NCBI GenBank assembly: GCA_012931725.1
Contig: CM022945.1
Coordinates: 153,275,883-153,339,882, forward strand
Direction of reading: 5' to 3'
From: Litsea cubeba
Taxonomy: Eukaryota; Streptophyta; Magnoliopsida; Laurales; Lauraceae
DNA length: 64,000 nt
Position numbers and translations under genes: made by a program. The stretch's first letter is position 1. Each line of letters begins with the position of its first letter. The notes under the pieces were generated by a model that saw nothing but the letters and a program-made list of their open reading frames with translations, was not told the DNA's origin and did not search any database. This document shows, piece by piece, positions 10,444 through 20,378 of this stretch.

Positions 10444-10521
10444 GTGTACCTTAAGGAAGCAGGTTGGGCTGAAGGTGGCAGGGTAATACCTTGCACTCAG
10501 CCCAGACGATTGGCTGTTCAG
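10444..10521 (+). pseudogene. Captured exon of a DEAH-box RNA helicase (DEAH9/DHX35-like)
   Basis: Twenty-six codons between a CAG acceptor (10441-10443) and a donor-like GTGCTC (10522) read VYLKEAGWAEGG...CTQPRRLAVQ. This is the stretch following motif I, through motif Ia (TQPRRLA), of DEAH-box helicases. The YLKEAGWAEGGR wording is typical of the plant homologue of DHX35. The P-loop lysine exon and all later motifs are missing, so no helicase activity is possible. It lies 440 bp downstream of the CESA exon in the same orientation, with intron-like sequence between. Confidence 0.85.
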
Positions 10522-10890
10522 GTGCTCATCTATCCTATATAGTTTTATTGTACTACATCTCTACTTGCTTGCAAAGTACACCTTTCAGTGAGCTTTTGGC
10601 ATGGCCATCAGTGGTCTGACAAATTGACAATTGACCATTGTTTGAATGACTTGCAATGTCTCTTGTATTTTCTAGCCAGCAAGTATGATCATGAGTTATT
10701 TTGAGTGGCCAATTTGAAATGAGGTGAGGGAATACTACATATTCATCTTCTTCTTCTAATGCTACTACTGTTGCTTCTACCGCTATCGCAATATAATAAC
10801 CACAAGCAAAAATAGTAACAGTGACAACAATAAGTTTGATTTTGATTTGAATGAATACGCTCTTCCTTTTCCTTTTTCTAAAAAGCTTAA

Positions 10891-11009
10891 GATTTCTCCA
10901 ATGACAGTAGCGCTCACGCCAAAGAATCCATAGTCTATAGCTATGAGAGGAGTTTTAATGGATTTGTAGCTAAATTATCAGATGATGAAGTTGCAGAGTT
11001 TCAAGATAG
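10891..11009 (+). pseudogene. Captured subtilase propeptide exon
   Basis: The frame from GAT 10891 encodes a segment with KESIVYSYERSFNGF followed by VAKLSDDEVAEF. This is the core of the I9 inhibitor propeptide of plant subtilisin-like serine proteases (cucumisin type; family wording is YSY-x-x-x-FNGFAAxLS). A donor-like GTAGCA follows at 11010. The catalytic Asp, His and Ser domains are absent. It is in the same orientation as the two preceding captured exons. Confidence 0.85.
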
Positions 11010-11172
11010 GTAGCAACAATAGTTTTGAATTTGGTCTGTGGCAGCATTTGATATTGTACTCGGTTATTACTGTCTTGGGTTGACAGAGAGGGATGGAGTG
11101 GTTTTAGTGCTTCCTAACAAGCTATATCTTATTTGTTTTATGTTAATCTTATTTGTTTTATGTTCCATGCAG

Positions 11173-11283
11173 TTAATATGCGACCATGTAATAATAGATC
11201 CAAAGAGAGCAATTTGGAAATTCTCTAAAGTGCAACATCTATATGCAAAATTATCTGGCCGGTTAAGAAGTGAAAAAGATGAG
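11173..11283 (+). pseudogene. Captured exon of an unrecognised gene
   Basis: A perfect exon shape: an acceptor TTCCATGCAG ends at 11172, a 111-bp frame of exactly 37 codons without a stop follows, and a donor GTAAAT starts at 11284. The peptide starts LICDHVIIDPKRAIWKF and ends RSEKDE; it is charged and probably helical. I cannot assign a family. Splice-bounded phase-0 structure and codon-like composition support a host origin. Confidence 0.6.
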
Positions 11284-11625
11284 GTAAATTCGAATTTGGA
11301 ATATGGCATTTCATCTTGCATTCCTTAACTGTTCTCCAATGAGACCCATTTACTATTTATATATTTTTCAACAATGTTCTTTGTAATATCTACTCTTGTC
11401 TCATCTACTATTGGATCTGGAGAAGTTGATGTTCTTGACACTGACGCTCTAACCTGGTCCAGGGTATGTTCTACATAATGTGATTTCTGATTTTAGTGCT
11501 GCCACCTAAATGGGTTCTTGATTTGCATACTTGCTCATGGACTCAGCTTGACTGTTTGTTGTGATAACTTGGGAATGTACACTTTCATTATCTTGATTGG
11601 CATTTGAATTTTGGTATATAGTAGA

Positions 11626-11799
11626 ATGTTAGCAGAGAAGTTCTCACATTTTTTGGAAAGGCAGAATTCATATGTTTCAAAGTCTATCCTTGGATCAATC
11701 TATGATATGGTGAATTCATTTAAATTGAAAGATTCGTCATCAGAGGGTGAGGATTTATTCATTTCATTATTACACCAACAGTATTTGTTCCAAGTATGA
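11626..11799 (+). pseudogene. Possible captured terminal exon, unrecognised
   Basis: An open frame begins near an AG (11622-11623) and runs 57 codons to a TGA at 11797. It starts MLAEKFSHFLERQNSY and ends LLHQQYLFQV. The absence of stops in an AT-rich setting and the acceptor-like start make it exon-like. It may belong with the exon at 11173-11283, but nothing links them except order and orientation. Confidence 0.4.
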
Positions 11800-12816
11800 A
11801 AGGGTCACTGTACCCTGATGAATAGATGTGTTTCAAATAGACTTGTCAAGTTGACTAAAATCTCAGTTTAGTGACTTTAGTTAAATTGGCTGAATTGAGT
11901 TCTTAGCCTATCTTATAAGTTCTTTTTTTTTTTCTTTCTCTTAACTGAAGTTCAGGATTCTAGTGTATTTTTGTTTGAGATGGTAGTAAGTAGACCCTTG
12001 CTAAGGATATATTCACATAGGATATATTCACATGGTTATGGTAGGATTGGTTAGGGTTGGATTTGGACTCTATTTTCAGGTCTGTGGACTGTACTTGAGA
12101 TTGACTTATATCTTGGACATCCAAATTTCATGGGTTGAATTCTGAATACAACTAAATTAATTCCATGTGGGTTCTGGTTTTAACGATACTTTTCTTTGTT
12201 GGGGTCAGCAGTAATAGTGAGTGTTGAAATGACATGTTGAGGAGGAAAAAGTAACAGGAAGATTGAAATTTTTTTGTGTTGAATGTTTCTTGTTGTAGGT
12301 GTCGAACGTTGAAGGTTTATGTAAGAATGTTTTGGTCTAATTTTTTTTAAATGTGGTTTTAAAACTTAACGCGCTATTTTCACTTCTTGCAATATAAAGA
12401 AGACGACATGATCACATGTCTTTGATTTAGGATCTGATCGTTGGATGACTTGAAAGACGAAGAAATGAAGAAGTGGGTGTTTGATACTAAATCTTATTTC
12501 TTGTTTCATAGTACATTTTTCTTTTTCTTTGTACCAAGTTATTATTTGTTCATCAAGTGACATTTTGTACCTGGTGAAGCCATATTTTATTTAATAGAAA
12601 GTGTGAGATTTTATTGTTACAATTATTTTCAAGTACCTTATATTTGATTTTGGTTGTTTACTTTCTGTGGGTTTTTAAAAGAGTAGCTTGTTTGGATGTT
12701 TTTGTGTATTGTTTTGGTTTTTTTGTTTGGTGTACCTGCCTGATAAATTAGGATGTTTTTGTGTATTTTTTTCTACATTGACAGCTTGATTTGCACATGT
12801 CAGTCTTATACATCTC

Positions 12817-12865
<49 letters not shown>

Positions 12866-15234
12866 ATTTTTATTAGTTGTTGTGGACAGTTAGGGGCTCC
12901 GATGCAAGCTTCATCCACATCAGGGCCATGGAGAAAGGTGATCCTTGAATTCTCGTTTCTATTATAAATTATTCGCAATATGGGCACAAACCAATCCATT
13001 AAATGTTTGTGGCGACTAGAGGCCTGTTTGTTTGTTGGGTTTTCAATTCCTTTCATTTGTTAGAGATATCTTCTTTTTTCTCTGTTTAGATTTCAAAATC
13101 TGATTGTGTGTAATTCCTCTCACTTTGTGTCCTTTTCTTATTGTTTTGGGTAAGTTTCTTGATAAAGGAATTCAACGCAAAGGAGATTTAATTGAGAACA
13201 TATATGTCGGCATGGTAAAACATGGTTCTAAAACACTGTTTTGGACACTGTATAAGTAAAAGCCGAAACCACTTTTTATCAGTTGATCCGTGGATGTCGA
13301 ACTGATTTATCAGTTTGACCTTCCTTTACTAAAAAACAAAATAAAACATGAAAAAAAAAATGAAATTTAAAAAATATGGAATATGAAGGTGGTAAGTGTT
13401 GGGGTGCTGTGGAAAATTCGTGGTCAACAGTTCAACACACAACCACTGTGCATACAAATCCAAGCAAGCAATCATACAAGGGAAATACAACAAGATTTCA
13501 TGTGATTATGTAGTGTGCCTATGACCACGTTGATTATTCTTTTATTTCTTTTGTTTTTCTATTGGTTAAAGATTACAAATTACATTAATATTATACAACA
13601 CTCTCTAATTCTTAAGCTCTAAAGAAGTCCTGATATAGATACCAAAATATTCTCAAACCATAAACTTGGATCCTTACTAACCTACCAGACAAAGAAGCCC
13701 AATGAGGGTCAAGTTTTGAAGGAGCTAAAATTTCAAACAGTATTAAATTTAGGTGGGTGGATTGGAGAGGGGCATTGATATTAGGCCAAGGGGGCCTTAG
13801 GCTTAGACACTTTTTAATCTAGGATTGGCCAGGCTCGATTCCACTTGAACTAGTTGGGTTATGCCATCCCAATGATCAATTGGATGGGAAAGCCGAATGA
13901 GGGTCAAATTTTGCAAGAAGTACTTTTGTCCACATGGATAGTGAGACAACTTGAAAAAATTGCTAGTAGTTTCTATTATTTTTACGGCTGCATTAGTTGT
14001 TTTTACTTTTGTCCACACTGTCAACTTGTTCTTTTTGGTTTTTGTTTTTACTTTGTTCTTCACTTACATTCTTATAGCAATTTTTATTTTGTTTTTCCCT
14101 CAGTTCTTAATGCCAGATATTTTACTGGATTCATCGTTGCCCAGTTCTTCCCATAGTTTCTGATGTTTAAGACCATGGATTCTTGCAGAAGGTGCCTTGA
14201 GATTACCAAGTCTGGTATGTGGCAGATCTTAGTAGTCTTTTTTAGTTTACTCATGCTTCTGTGATTTATTCTTCTTCCATAAATGAGGACTTTTACTACA
14301 TAACTGAGCATAGTATGTATAGATGCCCTTCCAATCTAGAGAGAACAAATTGGCAGGGAAAATACTACAAATTTTGATCCTAATAGTCTGGCTTCAGGAA
14401 TTTGGACATCTGAAGATGTGTGGATGGTTACTACTGTTTGTTTCCATTTGGTGGCACAAGTTCTACATTTAAAGATTCTTTTCATTTTGAGATCGTGCTT
14501 TGATGGGACCCGCACGGGATAATGGCCCTTTACATGTTCACTATACATTTAAGGATAATGGCCCATTATTGATTACAAGACTCATTACTGCTTTAGAATT
14601 ATCTTTGTTTCTGAAAAAGACCAGGACCAACTTCCCTTTTTATTGTTTTGTATCTTGTAATGAGAATGTTGTTTTTGAAATAATGACATGGTGTTGGATA
14701 TAGAAATGAATGAACATAAGTTTTTTTGGTGCATCTTTCTAGTGTGTTGGGGCATTGAAGTGCTATGGTTAAATGGTGTATGACTGATGACGTAGTGGTG
14801 AATGACTTTGTAGTGTGTTGGGGCATTGGGTTGTTTATATGAAGTGTTTTTTTTGTCATGTACAGGTACTAGCAGGTTGTAAAAAAAAAATTACATGTCA
14901 CACGTATAGGGGAGACTATGCCGAAATTTTGAGAAAATCTTTCCAGGTACATCCCATGGTTTTTGGAGGCATTATGCATGTAGTTCTCAATACATGATTT
15001 TGTCTTTCTTGCTTTAGTTTAACTTAGCTTGTTAAGTTGTACAGTACATGGAAGTGAATGAACTACCTATACTATACTATGCATGTGTATATATGTACAT
15101 AGAAATTAATTTATTTATATATATATACAAAGGTTTTTGTTGTTTAGATGTTAGTATTTTGAGGTATATTGCAGGTTTTTTTTATCGTGGTACAGCAGGT
15201 TCTTTTGATATTAAAAAAAATAAATAAATTGTGA
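11800..15234. other. CACTA interior without recognised genes
   Basis: AT-rich, intron-like sequence. It holds short exon-like frames that I cannot assign, for example 14867-14946 between a TACAG and a GTACAT. It also holds a hydrophobic frame at 13951-14163 with two or three membrane-like stretches, a repeated TAGTGTGTTGGGGCATTG word (about 14740 and 14813), and a dinucleotide repeat listed separately. No transposase motif is visible. Confidence 0.6.
12820..12864. repeat. (CT)n microsatellite
   Basis: Uninterrupted CT dinucleotides over about 45 bp, inside the CACTA interior. CT runs are common in plant 5' leaders, so this may also be captured host DNA. Confidence 0.95.
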
Positions 15235-15698
15235 AATTATATCGGTTTTTAATGAAACCGATATAACAAACCAATTACATATTTTTTATATCGGTTATTC
15301 TTAATCAATTATATCGGTTATAATTTAACCGATATAATAAACGATATGAAACCGATATAACAAACCAATTACATATTTTTATATCGGTTATTCTTAATCA
15401 ATTATATCGGTTATTATGAAACCGATATAAAAAACCATATGAAACCGATATAACATATATTAATTATGTCGGTTTGGCTATAAGTTATATCGGTTTTACA
15501 ATAATTTATGATATAAATACATATGATATTACATCGCTTTAGGCTTAACTGATATGAAATATTACACTTATTATATCGGTTTCGTTTATCTTTTATATCG
15601 GGGGTACTTATATCGGTTTGAAATTCACTCAAAAACCGATATAATAGGTCTTTTATATCGGTTTTTAGCCGATATAAAAACCCTTTTTTCTAGTAGTG
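15235..15698. repeat. Right subterminal repeats and terminal inverted repeat of CACTA
   Basis: Dense TATATCGGTT and AACCGATATA words in both orientations lead to the terminal repeat at 15683-15698. This mirrors the left end and confirms that both ends belong to one element. Confidence 0.9.
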
Positions 15699-15700
15699 TG

Positions 15701-18700
15701 GATTGGTTAGCAGGATACCATGCTACGATGGATTGTTTCCATAAAACCCTAACTTTTAAGTTAGAGGAGACCCAAGCAGGGGTGTTGTTTCAGGGAGAGA
15801 GGAGTAGTTCTGGTGCAGGGTTTATTTCAGCGTTGAAGGCTGATAGGCTTCTAAAAAGTGGTTGTGAGGGTTATTTGGTGTTTATCACGGAGGATAAACG
15901 GTCCCAAGGGGTGGAGGAGATCCCAATTGTTTGTGAATTTCCAGATGTTTTCCCGGAGGAGATACCAGGATTGCCACCCATTAGAGAGATAGACTTCACT
16001 ATCGAGTTGTTACCGGGGACTGCTCCGATATCTATCGCACCTTACAGAATGGCCCCGGCAGAATTGGGAGAGTTGAAGATGCAATTGCAAGAACTTTTGA
16101 ACAAAGGTTTTGTGAGACCTAGTGTGTCACCGTGGGGAGCACCAGTTTTGTTTGTAAAGAAGAAGGATGGTTCCATGAGAATGTGTATTGACTATAGAAG
16201 ATTGAACCAAGTGACCATCAAAAACAAATATCCATTGCCAAGGATAGATGAATTGTTTGATCAGTTGCAAGGAGCTGCTTATTTTTCGAAGATTGATTTG
16301 AGGTCAGGCTACCATCAGTTGAGAGTTAAAGACTCAGATGTACCAAAAACAGCCTTTCGGACAAGATATGGACATTATGAGTTTCTAGTGATGCCATTTG
16401 GTTTGACTAATGCACCGGCAGTTTTCATGGCATTGATGAACAAAATATTTACGGAGTATTTGGATCAGTTTACAGTGGTGTTTATTGATGATATTTTGGT
16501 ATATTCCAAGACCAAAGGAGAGCATGAAGAACACTTGAGGATAGCACTCCAGCTTTTGAGGGAGAATCAGTTGTTTGCAAAACTTAGTAAGTGTGAATTT
16601 TGGTTGGACCAAGTCACATTTTTGGGTCATATCATCTCCAAGGAAGGATTATCAGTGGACCCGTCCAAGATTGAGGCAGTCATGAATTGGGATAGACCGA
16701 AGAATGCATCAGAAATCTGGAGTTTTCTTAGATTGGCAGGATATTATCGGAGGTTTGTACAAGGATTTTCGTCGATTGCGTCACCTCTGACGAAGTTGAC
16801 GAGGAAGAATGCACCATATGTTTGGACAGACAAGTGTGAAGCTAGTTTCCAAGAGCTGAAGAAGAGATTGACTATAGCTCCAGTCCTTACTTTGCCATCT
16901 GGGAGCGGCGGTTTTACCATTTTTACCGATGCTTCTAATGTTGGACTGGGATGCGTGCTAATGCAAGATGGGAAGGTAGTTGCATATGGGTCACGGCAGT
17001 TGAAAGATCATGAGAAGAACTATGCAACACATGATCTCGAGTTGGCCGCAGTTGTTTTAGCTTTGAAGATGTGGAGACACTACCTCTATGGAGAGAAGTT
17101 TGAGGTTCACTCCGATCACCGTAGTCTACAGTACTTGTTTTCTCAGAAGGAGTTGAACATGAGGCAAAGAAGATGGATGGAATATATTAAAGACTATGAT
17201 TTTCCAATTAAGTATCACCCGGGGAAAGCGAATGTAGTTGCAGATGCCTTGAGCAGAAAGTCAGTGAGCATGGCAAGTCTTCGGGGGACTTATGTGGTAC
17301 AGCAGTTAGAGGAGATGAGAGTGGATTTTCAGCCACTAAGAGAGGGTGTCATGTTGGCAAACATGTCAGTGTCAGAGCCTTCTTTCATTCAGAAGATCAA
17401 AGAGAATCAGTTACAAGACCCAGAGTTGGCTAAGATTTCTGAGCACGTAGCAGATCGTCCAGATTTTCGTGTTGTAGATGGAGTTTTGTATTACCGAGAC
17501 CGTCTGTGTGTACCTAACTTGGAGGACTTGAGGAATGATATCATGTCTGAGGCTCACAATACCAAGTATTCCATACATCCGGGCAGTACGAAGATGTACC
17601 AGAATTTGAAGGGCAGATTTTGGTGGAATAACATGAAGAGAGAGATAGCAGCTTTCGTCTCTCGTTGTATGACATGTCAGTTGATCAAGGCAGAACACCA
17701 GAAGCCTCCAGGATTACTACGACCATTAGAGATTCCGGAATGGAAATGGGAGCATATTACCATGGATTTCATATCGGGTTTACCAAAGACTAGTAAGGGC
17801 AATGATGCTATTTGGGTCATAGTGGACCGTCTCACCAAGTCAGCTCATTTCCTACCGATGAAGACTGGGAAGAAAATGCATATGTTACCTTTGGCACAGT
17901 TGTTTGTCACAGAGATTGTCAGTCGTCATGGACAGCCAGTTTCCATCACATCCGATAGAGATAGCAGATTTGTCTCGAGATTTTGGAAGACATTGCATGA
18001 GTCTATGGGTACGAAGTTACAGTTCAGCACGGCCTATCACCCACAGACCGATGGCCAGTCAGAAAGGACAATTCAGACACTTGAGGATATGCTTCGAGCT
18101 TGTGTGTTAGATTTCAAGACTCAGTGGGATGAAGCCTTACCGTTGTGTGAGTTCGCTTACAACAACAGTTTCCACTCGAGTATCGGTATGGCACCTTTTG
18201 AGGCCTTGTATGGCAGAAGGTGTAGAACACCTGTGTGTTGGGAAGAAGTTGGTACTCGCAGTTTCCATGGACCGACCATTGTTAGTGAGACAAGTGACAA
18301 GGTCAAGTTGATCCAAGAACGTCTGAAAGTGGCTCAGAGTAGACAGAAGAGTTATGCAGACTCTCACCGAAGGGATTTACAGTTCAAAGAAGGAGATAAG
18401 GTTTTCTTGAAAGTGTCACCCACTCGTGGAACTTTGAGGTTTGGACAGAAGGGCAAATTATCTAGGAGATACATTGGACCGTATGACATTGTGAGTAGGA
18501 TTGGTGATGTGGCTTACAGGTTAGCCTTACCACCTGAGCTCTCCGGCGTACACAATGTTTTCCATGTGTCTATGTTGAAGAGGTACGTTCCTGACAGACT
18601 ACACATACTCCGTTATGAGCCGTTGGAGATTCGAGAAGATGCGACCTATGTTGAGAAGCCTAAGCAGATCATTGACACCAAGGAACAAGAATTGAGAACT

Positions 18701-18847
18701 CGGACTATTCAGTGGGTCAAGGTACTTTGGGAGAATCATGGACCGGAAGAAGCAACTTGGGAATTATGGGATCAAGTTCAGAAGAAGTACCCACATCTCC
18801 TACCGGATGTGAGTTTTAATTTCCATTTGGAGGACCAAATGTCCTAA
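15701..18847 (+). CDS. Pol of the Tekay/Del-type element: protease end, RT, RNase H, integrase, chromodomain
   Basis: About 1,048 codons are open from the CACTA boundary to TAA. In order: the end of the retropepsin domain; reverse transcriptase with FIDD at 16481-16492; RNase H with FTDAS, DLELAA, SDHRS and a final NVVADAL; integrase with an HHCC zinc-binding site (SIHPG to CMTC), a catalytic MDF, a SD Asp and, exactly 35 residues later, the Glu of QSERT; and the GPY/F region (YIGPYDI). A C-terminal chromodomain-like segment follows (IDTKEQELRTR...WVKVLWENHGPEEATWE), which targets integration to heterochromatin in chromoviruses. All catalytic residues appear intact. A frame extends upstream into CACTA DNA, but those codons are not part of pol. 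Upstream context: gag at 6916-8572 in the same register. Confidence 0.93.
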   Translation, partial: DWLAGYHATMDCFHKTLTFKLEETQAGVLFQGERSSSGAGFISALKADRLLKSGCEGYLVFITEDKRSQGVEEIPIVCEFPDVFPEEIPGLPPIREIDFTIELLPGTAPISIAPYRMAPAELGELKMQLQELLNKGFVRPSVSPWGAPVLFVKKKDGSMRMCIDYRRLNQVTIKNKYPLPRIDELFDQLQGAAYFSKIDLRSGYHQLRVKDSDVPKTAFRTRYGHYEFLVMPFGLTNAPAVFMALMNKIFTEYLDQFTVVFIDDILVYSKTKGEHEEHLRIALQLLRENQLFAKLSKCEFWLDQVTFLGHIISKEGLSVDPSKIEAVMNWDRPKNASEIWSFLRLAGYYRRFVQGFSSIASPLTKLTRKNAPYVWTDKCEASFQELKKRLTIAPVLTLPSGSGGFTIFTDASNVGLGCVLMQDGKVVAYGSRQLKDHEKNYATHDLELAAVVLALKMWRHYLYGEKFEVHSDHRSLQYLFSQKELNMRQRRWMEYIKDYDFPIKYHPGKANVVADALSRKSVSMASLRGTYVVQQLEEMRVDFQPLREGVMLANMSVSEPSFIQKIKENQLQDPELAKISEHVADRPDFRVVDGVLYYRDRLCVPNLEDLRNDIMSEAHNTKYSIHPGSTKMYQNLKGRFWWNNMKREIAAFVSRCMTCQLIKAEHQKPPGLLRPLEIPEWKWEHITMDFISGLPKTSKGNDAIWVIVDRLTKSAHFLPMKTGKKMHMLPLAQLFVTEIVSRHGQPVSITSDRDSRFVSRFWKTLHESMGTKLQFSTAYHPQTDGQSERTIQTLEDMLRACVLDFKTQWDEALPLCEFAYNNSFHSSIGMAPFEALYGRRCRTPVCWEEVGTRSFHGPTIVSETSDKVKLIQERLKVAQSRQKSYADSHRRDLQFKEGDKVFLKVSPTRGTLRFGQKGKLSRRYIGPYDIVSRIGDVAYRLALPPELSGVHNVFHVSMLKRYVPDRLHILRYEPLEIREDATYVEKPKQIIDTKEQELRTRTIQWVKVLWENHGPEEATWELWDQVQKKYPHLLPDVSFNFHLEDQMS

Positions 18848-18858
18848 GGGGTGGAGGA
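18846..18858 (+). other. Polypurine tract of the Tekay element
   Basis: A purine-rich tract (AAGGGGTGGAGGA) lies immediately before the 3' LTR start TGTAAGACCCCG, one base past the end of pol. Confidence 0.85.
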
Positions 18859-19364
18859 TGTAAGACCCCGACCCGAGAGACCTCGTTTAGAGTTGATTAA
18901 GTTGTGTTTTATTTTTAAGTGTGTTTAGTAGTTTTTAAATTAGTTGGGGATTAGAATAGCTATTATAATAGCTTTGGGGAATTTGGAGAGCCTTTTTAAT
19001 TGTGGGACCCTTTGGGGGTTCTTATTACGAATTGTGTGAGATTGGGGGTTTACCGATGATTTCCAAAAAAATTGTGTTTTTAACCCATTGGACTTATCTT
19101 ATTAATCCCTACAACTTTCGTGTTGACATCGTTTTCATTTGAAGACCTTAAACCGATTTTTCACTAATCGAGGGCAAAATGGTCTTTTTACCCAAAATCT
19201 GGACACCGATTTCAATATCACCAAAATGTGCAAAATATATACTTTTTGGAAACTAGAAATTTTGCCGATCATCTTTGTCTTCTTCGTCGAATTCATTTGA
19301 AGCCTCGAAAACCATGTTTTGAGCCCGAGAAGTTCTTTAAGTTGTGGGCCCCACTCCCACTTAC

Positions 19365-19372
19365 TATATATA
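19365..19372 (+). promoter_or_regulatory. TATA box in the Tekay LTR
   Basis: TATATATA is followed within 20 bp by a CT-rich start-like region (CTTCTTCTTTTTCCC), about 500 bp from the LTR start. This matches LTR promoter layout; no transcription data can be read from sequence. Confidence 0.6.
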
Positions 19373-20080
19373 GAAAGCTTCTTCTTCTTTTTCCCATTTC
19401 TGGCAAAAACCCTAGAGGAGAAGAGAAATCCCAGCCCTAAGGGTTTTCCCTTACCTTTTCTTGCTTCTTCATCTTCAATCCCCCACTAAGCTAGTGCTAA
19501 TGGAAAATTAGTTGCTATAAATCTTCTTCCTCATCTCAAGGGCTTCGTCTTGACACCATTTTTGAAGAAAACCGCCCACTCCAAAACTGGCTTTGGACAA
19601 CACCTTGCTTTTTGAAGAACTTCTTTGTAAGTGATTTTCCTAAAAGTTTTATAATCTTGTTTGTTTAGCCCTAGGGTAGCTCTACTTCAATTATTGGAAG
19701 ATTCCGTTTTGTTTTATTTGGATTTTGTTGATCTAGGGTTTGGATTTGGGGGTTTTGTGTATAGGTGTTTGATTGGGGGCCTAAGAGGTGATTAGAGCTC
19801 GAATTGATTTGCAATTGGACCCAAGGCAAGTGGATGAAATGATTCTCATGTGTTTTATCATGTTTTATGCAAAATCTTGATTTGTCTTCATTAATGGTTT
19901 AATGATTTATCATGTTTGATGGTTTAGTCTTATTGATTTTGAATGATGATTTGATGAGATAATGAGGTCAAGGAATAGCTCAATTATTCTGAAGATATGT
20001 ATGGAAGAAGGGGAAAGAAAGGAAATGGATAGGAGTTGGACAAGGGAAGAATTCAACCAAATGGGTTGAGGTTCGTTACA

Positions 20081-20378
20081 GGACCGATCGATCGCCCATC
20101 AGGTCCGATCGATCGGACTGTAAATAACTGAGAGGGTTTGCAGGACCGATCGATCGCCCATCAGGTCCGATCGATCGGACTGTAAATAACTGAGAGGGTT
20201 TGCAGGACCGATCGATCGCCCATCAGGTCCGATCAATCGGACTGTAAATAACTGTGAGGGTTTCCAGGACCGATCGATCGCCCATCAGGTCCGATCGATC
20301 GGACTGTAAATAACTGGAAGCAATTCAGGACCGATCGATCGGCCAAGGAGCCCGATCGATCGGACTGAAATGAGACGA
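20081..20378 (+). repeat. 62-bp tandem repeat with paired GATCGATC palindromes
   Basis: Units begin GGACCGATCGATCG at 20081, 20143, 20205, 20267 and 20328. The first four are near-identical and the fifth is diverged and shorter. Each unit has two CGATCGATCG-type palindromes about 25 bp apart, then CTGTAAATAACTG. The array lies in the LTR part missing from the truncated 5' LTR, so I cannot test whether both LTRs carry the same copy number. Confidence 0.95.

Larger units (their letters stand above)
8573..15698. mobile_element. Non-autonomous, gene-capturing CACTA transposon (Pack-CACTA type)
   Basis: The ends are perfect 16-bp inverted repeats, CACTACTAGAAAAAAG, at 8573-8588 and 15683-15698. 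They are flanked by the 3-bp target duplication TGG (8570-8572 and 15699-15701), the hallmark of the CACTA/EnSpm superfamily. Subterminal arrays of TATATCGGTT and its complement fill both ends. The 6.3 kb interior shows no TNPD-type transposase. It carries a second CACTA terminus (8943) and exon-like pieces of at least three unrelated host genes: a cellulose synthase, a DEAH-box helicase and a subtilase. The insertion splits the Tekay protease. Because it lies in a Tekay copy with nearly identical LTRs, the transposition was recent, and a transposase must have come from elsewhere. Confidence 0.93.

Noticed and set aside
11410..11461. Kelch-repeat exon fragment (VLDTDALTW-like wording)
   Set aside because: Too short and lacking clear splice borders; one motif resemblance is not enough.
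13951..14163. Small membrane protein gene
   Set aside because: Hydrophobicity follows from a T-rich segment; there is no homology, and it lies in transposon interior.
20081..20378. CRISPR-like array
   Set aside because: The 62-bp units are repeated in full with no unique spacers, and the setting is a plant LTR.
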